From Symbiodinium natans (lineage: Eukaryota; Sar; Dinophyceae; Suessiales; Symbiodiniaceae): 64,000 nucleotides of DNA. Both the position numbers and the translations under genes were made by a program. Under the pieces are notes generated by a model. It did not search any database. It saw only the letters and a program-made list of their open reading frames with translations, and was not told where the DNA came from. Location: NCBI GenBank assembly GCA_905221605.1, contig CAJNDS010002196.1, positions 378,001 through 442,000 of the forward strand, given 5' to 3'. Shown piece after piece: positions 55,993 through 64,000 of the stretch; within the stretch, counting starts at the first letter, position 1, and each line of letters opens with the position of its first letter.

Positions 55993-56972
55993 CTGGCAGG
56001 AGCACGCGCTCTTTGAAGAACTGGAAGGCAGCCGTTGCACAATCACAAGTTTAGACGTCAATGGTTGTGGTTTGAGCTGTTGCGCGGAACACCCAAGGAG
56101 AAGCATGCAACCATAAGCAGATGTTCGCAGAACTGATGCCGCCGGTTGTATTAGTACAGCCGGGGGGTGGCATGCAAGGAGCAGACATCAAAAGTTCAGC
56201 GATAGGTCGGGGGAACAACTTCAACCCCTAAACCATAATATGTGGCTCCCCACAAAGTAGGGGTAACAGTCTTGCCTACAATACGGAACTTTAATGTACT
56301 GGGGCTTTCCGGTTGTGGTTATTTCTTGCGACATCAGCATCTCGAATTTCAGGCCGGTCATGCTACAGACGTGCTTCGGCTCCCAGCCAATCTTTAGGGT
56401 TTGGGGTTGTAGGGTTCTTTTGCTCAACTTTTCTGGTCATGCTGCCCACAGGTCGGCTGCAGACGAAGCTGCAGAGGCGGGTTCCTTACGCAGCCCCTGA
56501 ACCACGATGTCGTGCACCCGTGCTGAAGCTCCCTTTCAAGCCCACGCATGCGACATGCCCAATTACTGAACCCAAACAATCCCACACAGCCAAACGGTCC
56601 GAACCAAGCCTTACCCAAGCGCTGACCCTGAACGGGGTCGAAATCCCAAGTATGAAGTATCAGGCAAGCATCGAGCCTTTGCCGTCCCTGGCTAGATAAG
56701 TCTGATTGGTAGGGGCCTCAATGACAAGCTCGGCAGCTTATGATAACCCATGGCCAATGGAACTTAATGGAACCCCAAAATCCCGAAGCCCGAAGCTTCA
56801 ACCCTTCGTCGGACCTCAGGGTTCGCGCGGACGTGTCGAATCTGGAGGCGATCTGAGACTCGAAACTTCTCGACTTCGAAGGGTTCAATGTTTAGAAGAG
56901 TTTCCGGGGCCTGGGGACAAGGGGGACTCCAGCTGACGACTTTGTGCTCCATGTCTGCTGCAAGCCTTGCAG

Positions 56973-57032
56973 GCGATGGAGTCAGTTGTGCAGCAGCTGC
57001 ACCAACTGACTGGCGTCGTCCATGCTGCACAG
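56973..57032 (+). CDS. PKS ketoreductase core exon
   Basis: After the acceptor gccttgcag the frame reads AMESVVQQLHQLTGVVHAAQ and meets a canonical donor (CAG|gtgcga). LxGVVHAAG is the strand-and-loop motif in the Rossmann core of PKS ketoreductases that carries part of the NADPH site. The final residue here is Gln where Gly is usual, so the exact donor may differ. Confidence 0.6.
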
Positions 57033-57895
57033 GTGCGAAGTCTCAGCTTTTGCAGTTTGGCAGTTTGAGATTTGACGTTCGGAATTGAGCCATGTCAGGA
57101 CCTCAAGGTTTCAGTTGCAACAGCAAGCCAAGCCCGGAATCTCCCCCTCCAAAATCGCCGAAGCCTAAACCCTATCAGACCTAATCCAAGGACTGAAGCT
57201 GAAAGCCCAGGCCCCCCTGGGCTACAGGGAGCTGTCAGGGCAGACAAAGGCCACTTTCCTCGACGAGTACTCGGCGTGGTCCCTGCAATTGCATGGGTTT
57301 TCAGAATTCAGGAGGGAAGAGCTCGGTTTGGGGCTTACTTATCTGTCAAAGAGAAACACCTGAAGACTGGGAGAGTATTGGAGATTCACCTTTTTGGGAC
57401 CGCATGAAGTTTGCAAGGCTGGGGTTGAGCGTTGAGGTGAGTGGAGAGGTTGGCTTTGCGAACCCGCCTCGGCCTCCGCAGAAGGCCAATGGCTCTGTCC
57501 GTAGCTGTGGGCGTGGGCTAAGAGCCCCTCTCCCTCTGATTGCGGTCGAGAGAGCCATGAGCCAAGTGAGGGGCTCAGCTGCGGTTATTGACCTGTGACT
57601 TCGAATTTGGGTTCCCGGGCTTTGAGGGTGGCGGCACTTCTTGCAGAGTAGGCAAGGATCTTAAAGGGATCCTACTATCGCATCACTCGGGGATGTGTAA
57701 GGAGTTTGACTATGGCTTGTGTGAGTAGCCGTCGTCACTCTTATGCAGGGGGGCTGTTGAAGAGCTCCAGTATCACCCACCAAGGTAACCTACCACCGTC
57801 AGCTGGATGGTGGGCCCACGATCGTGGGATCCTGAGACATCCTGATGAGGAACCAACAGCAGGGCTTGCCTGTGCGGAGTTGGGATTCACTCTGC

Positions 57896-57983
57896 ACGTG
57901 GAGGTTCATGGTACTTATTAACCAATGAGAACTGTACTTCTAACCCACTTATAAGCCCCTTAAGTGCCCCGAACCTCCAAGCA
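57896..57983. mobile_element. short terminal-inverted-repeat element, copy 2 (internally deleted)
   Basis: In reverse orientation to copy 1 at 36839. It keeps the left terminus (GGAGGTTCATGGTACTTATT), about 60 bp of shared interior (ACCCACTTATAAGCCCCTTA is identical in both) and the last 11 bp of the right terminus (GAACCTCCAAG). About 55 bp of interior and inner right arm are missing. No clear target-site duplication. Confidence 0.75.
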
Positions 57984-60900
57984 GGGCTTAGGGCGTCGCT
58001 TCAGGTAGTCAAGAACGGCTTCCTCGACGAGAGAGGTGGGCCTCAGGACCGGCCCTGTCACCGAACCGGGCAGGTCCAAGCGACCGGTAGCCTGTTCCTT
58101 ATTTTCCCAGAATAGGGGTTCTTTCGAGACCCCGAAATGTCACGATTCCTGGATTTCAGATTTTTGTTTTACCCCTTGCTTAAGAACCCCCACCCCCCCC
58201 CCTCCCTGCAATCCCGGGCTCGGGCAGCTGGTGCTTTTTGCCGGGGAGTTTCGAAAATTTTTTTGATATTCTTCATTCAAACCCAAGGCGCACGTCGCGC
58301 GCCCAAGGGTATCTTTTTTCTTCTTGCAGGGCCAGGGTCAGGTGTTGAGGGTTAGACCCTAAGCCCCCTTTGAAGGGGTAGGATTCGGGAGCCCCAAAGA
58401 ATCCTGCTCGAAGGTTCATGAGGAGTTCTGTGCAGGGAAAAACTTGTGCTCCCTGACTCTAACAATTAAAGGTTAAACCATTGGTGAGCCACATTGAGCC
58501 AGATTCCTGTAGCACTAAAAATCCCTTAAAAACCCTAAACCCTCTAGGACGGCCCCGTCCAGCGCTCGAAATCTGCGCCCCAGCGGCTTGCTGAGACCTC
58601 TGACGACCGGGTGCCCTGGGCTTACTTAGACCTGGATGTTTGGGGACAGGGGCTGGGTTGAAGACATCAGCACATATCAGCTGTCAGGGATGTGTCGGCT
58701 GAAGGAAAGCAGAAGGAAGGCAAGTAAGGGTGTGGAGTGTTGAGTGCGAAGGAAAGTAAGTAAGGGAGTGTTGAGTACACGGCTAGAGAGTATGTCACCA
58801 CGTAGAAACATCTTTGACGCTGATACGCTGATACCGGGAAAGCTTGACCGTGTAACAAAGCATCAGCGACTCTGTGAGTCCGTGAGAGTACCTGTTGTGT
58901 TGTCTCGTACAAGCATTGGGAGGCAGAAATCCTGACGAATGAGGACGGCAGCGTTAGTAGCTTCAGAGACAGATTCCTGTCAGGCGCGGCCAGTGCCAGC
59001 AAGGGGCTCTTCACATCCAGGGCTTGGGTTCTTGTACTTGAGGCGCCGATTGAAGGTTTTTATGCAAGGGCTTGCATCTCAGAGTCTCAGGACTCTGGCA
59101 TGATCGGATGCAGGTCTTCTCGGCCACCATGCAGGTTTGTGTTACAGATTGCGTGGTAAACATGGCAGATAAAACTTCGCAGGATTGCGAACCCAGGCAG
59201 AGCGTTATGGCAGCCCGATATCTTGGAACTAAGAGTTCAGCAGGCGAGTTTGTCATGGCAGAGATGTACGGCCGGTACGGCCGAGGTTTATAATGATTCG
59301 AAATCAGCTTTCGGAAACGAGGCTCCATACATTTCTTGTTCGCAGAGGTTGGAATCAGAAATGAAAGGCCGAGAGTCCGTGAGAGGCTTTGCGAAGTTTG
59401 CTGGCCGTGGAGGGTCTCTGTCCCCCAATGGCATCATGCCCGCAGGGGACGTATCGATTGCCACGAGCGTTGCGGAGCCGAGGAGTCCGTCCCAATCTCA
59501 GCGCAGACAAAGCTTAGCCCGTATCATCTGCCTGGGTTGAGCGAGGATTGCGGACATACTTGGGCTAGGGCTAGGGCTAGGATTGAAGCTTTAGGATGGA
59601 AAGCTCGGCGTTGCGGCTTAAGGGCCGAGAGCTCGACTTTAAGTTCCTTGAGTCAACGAATGTTGCATGGCATGTGCAGCGGGGTTGGGTGTGTTTGCAG
59701 ATCTACGTCGATTGTGAAGGCAACAGAGGTTGAATGATTGTTCCGAGGCTGCCAACAGAGAGCTTTGTGCATGCAAATGCTTTTTTTGCATGTTAAACTG
59801 CAGCAGACCACCATGTCCACTCCTTCTGCCACTGTCATACGTCCTTGTGCGGTACTCTTCCGGCTAGCCGCTAGAGAGCTATTATTCTCATGTCTTGCCC
59901 TGCCCCTTAGCTTTGATTGCGTGCGCGCTGGCTCGTTTCTCATAGTCCGACCAGGTACGCCGCCCCGGTGGACACGACCGAGGGCCCGTCGGGACTGCTA
60001 ATAAGCCACTGGGCCGTACATTCTTGTGTTAAGCCTGTCAAGTGGGGCCGTGATGGCCGTGTTTTGGGCTCGTGCGGTATCGGTTGACAGGCGAAAAGGC
60101 CAGGGGGTTCTCCTTGCACGGAAGATTCTGATCCTCTTTTTTGTCAACAAACCCTGGCTGCCTGCAACTTGGGTTGCCCAGTGGACTCGGCCTACGACAA
60201 GGACAACCTTTGCCGGTTGGGTTGTGCTTGTAGCAATCTGGAAGAATGTAATATAGCTAACCTTAAACCAAAAGCCAAGCGAGCGTGTTTGCAAGTGAGC
60301 AGGTGACAGGCTTAGATCCCGCCTCATCTGAGAAGCCACAAGGCCACTTGCAGAAGCGCCCGTTTCCTGTGCCTAGGTGCCATGCAGCACACTCCGAAGC
60401 AACTCATAGAGGCGGGGAGGGCCCAGTTTAAGCTTGAAGGTCTTGGGGCCTGCAAGCCGGACGCTGAGCCTGCACTTCCGTCCCAAACCCGAGACAGAGC
60501 TAGATGTTTCTTCATAGTTATGTTGCCTTCACCCCCAAAGCCACTTGTTTTTTGGCAGGAGCCCGCCAACAAAGATGATTTGGCGGCTGATTTCAAGTCG
60601 GGGCCTTTGGCAAGACACCTGGTGCCTCCGGGCATCGCAGAACGACGCCAGGTGCAATGTGCATCGAAGGGAGCGTGCAATTGCAGGTATCAGTCGACGT
60701 CATGTCTCGCTGCGGCGGTAAATCGAGAACATGGCTTGTATGAGGTATTTTCTTTTGCGGGGGGCCTCCAAGCCCAGAAACATGCATTCTGATTCAGTTT
60801 TTGTAGCGGAGCTTTAGGCTTGGCGAACCTGCGGTGGACTTCGATCTGATTGGCTTAGAGGACGAGGCCTCCCACTGACACAAGCCCGATCATCTTCGTT

Positions 60901-61392
60901 TTTTCATCTCTTCATTGCCAGACCCCCAAGCAAACTCTGAGCTCGAGAAGGGCTCTTGAGGAAGTGCTAGTGGCAAGCTTTGCCGTATGTTGTTTTGTAC
61001 TAAAGCAGTCAAGCATCCTTGTACACCTGTTTCCCGTGCGAGGGTCAACCCCAAAGTTCTCCCCCTGCTACTCCAAACTTTGAAATCAGTAAATCTGCCC
61101 AAAGCCCCTTCTCCCTCCTTGATCCTCTCAACCCCGAAACTACAAATCGTGCAGACTCAAGGCCTGCACATCTGAAACTTGCCTGAAACTCTATCTATTT
61201 GTTTTTGTTATGATATGTATATATGTTTTTTTGCATCCTCAAGGCCATACGATGCCATACGCCCCCCCCCCCCCTCCCCCCGCTGTGCTAGAATTCATCA
61301 CTGCCAGGGGGATGCCAATGCGAAGAAGAGGGCGGGCTCAGAGGTCCGATTTGCCTGATTCAAGTTAGCGGGTGGTCGTCGTGGAAGGAAAG

Positions 61393-61432
61393 GGGTTTGG
61401 GGTTTAGGGCTTAGGGCTTAGGATGGTTTAGG
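61393..61432. repeat. G-strand telomere-like tract
   Basis: Degenerate TTTAGGG/CTTAGGG units. Confidence 0.75.
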
Positions 61433-61974
61433 GCATCCCAAAAGAATGATAATGTAGTCTCGGTCCTCCCAGATAGCCTCTGGGTTCAGGAGTGGAGGGA
61501 TGCTTGGGATTGGCTCCAGGATTCCTATCCCCAAGCCTTCTTTTGCAGGGCTCCCCTGGTCATTCAACGTGCAGCACCTAATGGGCCTTAGAAAGCTCTA
61601 CAGTATGAGTGCAGGTGTAGAGGGCTTCTAGGGCATGGGGGTGTATTGCAGGGTTTGTAAGGCTTCAGATGTTGTAAGGCTGCCAGCTTGGGCATTGAGG
61701 GGATGCCATAGAATGAAATCCTAAACACCCTGGTTTGGGACCTGCAGGATGTCAGCGGGACATGGGCTTCGGGTTTAGGATTGCGAAGCAGCGAACAGAA
61801 GCCCAGGAGACAAGATACGTGATGTACACGATTCCACTGAACCCGTACTTCCTGAAGCCATCTGATCAATCTTGCTACTAGTAGTGCCAGCTTCAAGTTC
61901 AGTCACCAATTCTTCTGACCCCCCGAACAGTGAGCCCTGAACTGGTATATTATGTACACACGGGTGTTCAACTG

Positions 61975-62035
61975 CCCCAAAACCCAAAACCCAAAACCCA
62001 AAACCCTAAACCCTAAACCCAAAACCGAAACCTTA
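61975..62035. repeat. C-strand telomere-like tract
   Basis: CCCAAAA units changing to CCCTAAA. Confidence 0.8.
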
Positions 62036-62159
62036 AAGCTGTCCCACACAGGATTCTGATCCGCCCTACTCCACGCAGCGGACGCAGCAAATAGGACAGT
62101 CGCCCGGCCAAGCTCGAATAGTACCAATGGGAGCAATAGCAAGCATACATGAATAAGAC

Positions 62160-62340
62160 GAGCAGTCATGGAACGAAAAATAGTAGTACGATTAATAAAA
62201 AATTAGCATTAGCAGTAGTAAATAGTAAAAGTAATGCAGGTAGTGCTAGTAATAGCGATAGCAATAATGGTAGTTACAGCAATGCTAGCCATAACCACAG
62301 TACTAACAGCAAAAACAATAATAGACAGTAGCAGTAGTCG
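62160..62340. repeat. AGT/AGC-rich simple-sequence region
   Basis: Low-complexity mixture of AGTAGT, AGCAGT and AATAGT triplets. It yields a spurious Asn/Ser-rich frame. Confidence 0.8.
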
Positions 62341-62912
62341 CAATAGTGTAATAAGGGCAAGCAAGAATGTCTCACTTCAGCTGCCTAGGCTCAGCGGCCT
62401 GCAAGCTTGAGTGCGTTTGCTTCGAATTTTGCGATCGGATTTTGCTGAGGAGCCCGCCTTCCGCGGGTTTAAGTAGTCTAAGTGTGGAATCCAAAAATCC
62501 GGAGTTTGGCCTCTTCTGGTACTTACGAATTTCTGGATTACTCCATGGGGTACGGTTTGCTGAAAGGCCAGATCAGGGGTGTGTTGAGAGTCGCAGAGAG
62601 CTCAGAGTTTTTGCACAGTTCGTCTCCACCATGGTCCTTCTGCATCCTCGGCACCCTGAAGCCAAAGCAGCTTTGTGCAATCGTGCAGAAAATCTCCCCT
62701 TTATCAGGGCGACTACGAGACTAATTGGTCGCTGAGCCCTGTCTTAAGGAGGGTTTAGGGCTTAGAGTATAGGGGAGCACAAAAGTCCTGCGTCACTCAG
62801 GAGCACTCAGGACATACAAATACGGAACTTACAGTAAAACCCCTAAACCCCAAGCCCTATATCCTCGACTGCGCTAAACCCAACTTGCCCTCCAGGAGTT
62901 TGAGCCTTAAAA

Positions 62913-63026
62913 GCCACCCTAAACCCTAAACCCTCAACCCTCAACCCTAAACTCCTAAACCCTAAACCCTAAACCCTAAACCCTAAACCCTAAACCCTAA
63001 ACCCTAAACCCTAAACCCTAAACCCA
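62913..63026. repeat. C-strand telomere array, longest in the window
   Basis: About sixteen units, mostly perfect CCCTAAA, with a few CCCTCAA near the start. Confidence 0.95.
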
Positions 63027-63382
63027 AGGGCGACGCCTATTGGCGCGCAGCTCTCCGCTCAGCTACTGCAGCAACTTCTAGCGAGTCAGGCCCGGGCCAG
63101 CGAGAGGGGCGCAGAGGTTGCCAGAATCTCCCCTCCTTGTGGCTATTCACTAAGCTTATCAAGTATCAGAAGGTCAAGGGGGCACCTGAAAATACTTGCA
63201 AGTCTAGTTTGTACTTACAAAGCGGCCCGATCCTTCTTGACGCAGGATCCTTGCTTTAGGGGCTTGTGGCACTGGTCCCCCACTCTCGCTGTGTCTGCCA
63301 TCCCTCCGAAATCCACCGTCCTTGCGAAGATGATCCTGCAGAGTACACTTCCAACTTGTCCCTCACCACCAAATACTACCAA

Positions 63383-63465
63383 CCCCTAAACCCGAAACCC
63401 GAAACCCGAAACCCGAAACCCTAAACCCTAAACCCTAAACCCTAAACCCTAAACCCTAAACCACC
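63383..63465. repeat. C-strand telomere array
   Basis: Four CCCGAAA units followed by about six CCCTAAA units. Confidence 0.95.
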
Positions 63466-63711
63466 AATCCAAACAGCACCATCGAGTTGCCGAGGGTTTT
63501 TTGGGGATGGATGGAAGCTTCTGGGATGCTAATACTGGGCGGCGTTGAAAAAGGGATGTTCGAAGTTATGGGCCCTTGGGCTCGAGTCCCTACATTATCC
63601 TGCATCCTTGTATCATTTTTTCTGGGTTTCGCGTTTAGGGGTGTATGGGGTTTAGGTGCCAAAAAAACCCCCAAAAAACCCACCAAGATCTTCGAATCTG
63701 CAAGCCTGCAG

Positions 63712-63767
63712 CGGAGGTGTTCCAGCAAATGTCTGCCCAACACCTTTGGCAGAACCTTGTCGCACCG
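63712..63767 (+). CDS. PKS ketoreductase exon near the right edge
   Basis: The frame reads EVFQQMSAQHLWQNLVAP and ends at a GT donor (CCG|gtgggg). The acceptor is gcctgcag (exon from 63712) or ctgcaag (from 63706). It matches the segment that follows VHAAG in PKS ketoreductases (xxxMSxExLxxVLAPKVxGAW), so it fits downstream of exon 56973-57032 despite the 6.7 kb gap. The remaining ketoreductase (SS...YxxAN...WGPW) would lie beyond the window. Confidence 0.6.
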
Positions 63768-64000
63768 GTGGGGAGATCGGGCTGTGGGAATTTGTTGAGG
63801 GTTAAGGTTTCGGGGTTGGTTGCTCCACGCGTGTATGTTTGGGTTTGGAGTTGGGGTTTCAGAGGATGTTGGGAATGTGTAGGTTATGTCTGCAGCACGC
63901 ACAGCTCCGTGCAGTCGGTCGGTGGAGATCCGCATTAGCACCGTAGTACTTCATGAGCTAGAGCCCTGCATGCAGGGGAGGAGGGTTAAGGTTGTTGAGT

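Larger units (their letters stand above)
53086..56972. other. intron-like DNA with one candidate exon and repeats
   Basis: A clean candidate exon is 54060-54135 (CRASVANQPLRAARELLMQE, donor CAG|gtgagc); it could belong to the ketoreductase but is not recognised. Otherwise the stretch holds the inverted repeat at 54891 and the GT/GGGT-type microsatellite at 55895. No other gene is seen. Confidence 0.35.
57033..63711. other. long intronic or unassigned stretch
   Basis: Candidate exons without confirmed family: about 57240-57293 (TKATFLDEYSAWSLQLHG) and about 60559-60620 (EPANKDDLAADFKSGPLARH, behind tttttttggcag). A long open frame at 60382-60792 spans the latter. The stretch also holds the second copy of the TIR element, telomere-like tracts, an AGT-rich simple repeat at 62160-62340 and a C run at 61261-61274. 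Nothing else recognised. Confidence 0.35.

Noticed and set aside
55723-56116. Overlapping frames rich in Trp, Gly and Val (+) or His and Thr (-)
   Set aside because: Produced by the compound GT/GGGT microsatellite in all frames.
62913-63465. Chromosome end or subtelomere
   Set aside because: The CCCTAAA arrays are short, interrupted, found throughout the window in both orientations, and unique sequence with a PKS exon follows them.
1-64000. tRNA, rRNA or spliced-leader RNA genes
   Set aside because: I looked for A/B-box pairs and a conserved spliced-leader core and saw no convincing one. Isolated GGTTCGA-type strings (e.g. near 34923) lack the rest of a tRNA.

Overview
The window looks like nuclear DNA of a dinoflagellate, most likely of the Symbiodiniaceae type. 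The clues are: (i) many short tracts of the plant-type telomere heptamer, TTTAGGG or CCCTAAA, scattered through non-coding DNA; (ii) genes made of very short exons (about 40-120 bp) in large introns, with many GC and GA splice donors beside GT and with AG acceptors usually followed by G; (iii) a Ty1/copia element with the coiled-coil Gag, CCCH finger and RNase H tail typical of dinoflagellates; (iv) multidomain polyketide synthase (PKS) exons; (v) all recognised genes on the + strand. All exon calls come from reading the sequence. Where I could, I checked that the phases of neighbouring exons agree. No transcript or database was available.

Layout. 1-6.3 kb: exons of one or more unrecognised genes (1-110, 1556-1662, 1882-1971, 6216-6306). 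6.3-12.7 kb: mostly non-coding, with a tandem repeat, a long hairpin and decayed ORFs. 12.7-16.7 kb: a decayed transposase-like ORF, split by a copia element that kept both LTRs but lost protease, integrase and reverse transcriptase. 19-21 kb: candidate exons. 21.08-24.38 kb: a six-exon Mpv17/PMP22-family membrane protein gene. 26-27.6 kb: candidate exons, including a CXXC-finger-like cysteine pattern.

28.4-47.2 kb: a modular PKS gene in the order ketoreductase C-terminus, linker, acyl carrier protein, ketosynthase. The ketosynthase alone is spread over at least 15 exons and about 11 kb. A complete, separate 2-oxoglutarate/Fe(II) oxygenase gene (43.02-44.41 kb, same strand) lies inside one ketosynthase intron, between the codons leading into the catalytic HGTGT motif. 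47.27-48.73 kb: a three-exon isochorismatase/nicotinamidase-like gene that looks secreted and GPI-anchored. 52.99-63.77 kb: exons of a second PKS ketoreductase that runs towards the right edge.

Telomere-like tracts are not placed at random. G-strand tracts tend to follow splice donors and C-strand tracts tend to precede acceptors, so introns could fold on themselves. Other repeats are a short terminal-inverted-repeat element with two copies (36.84 and 57.90 kb), several long hairpins, and microsatellites. What the PKS makes cannot be told from this sequence.
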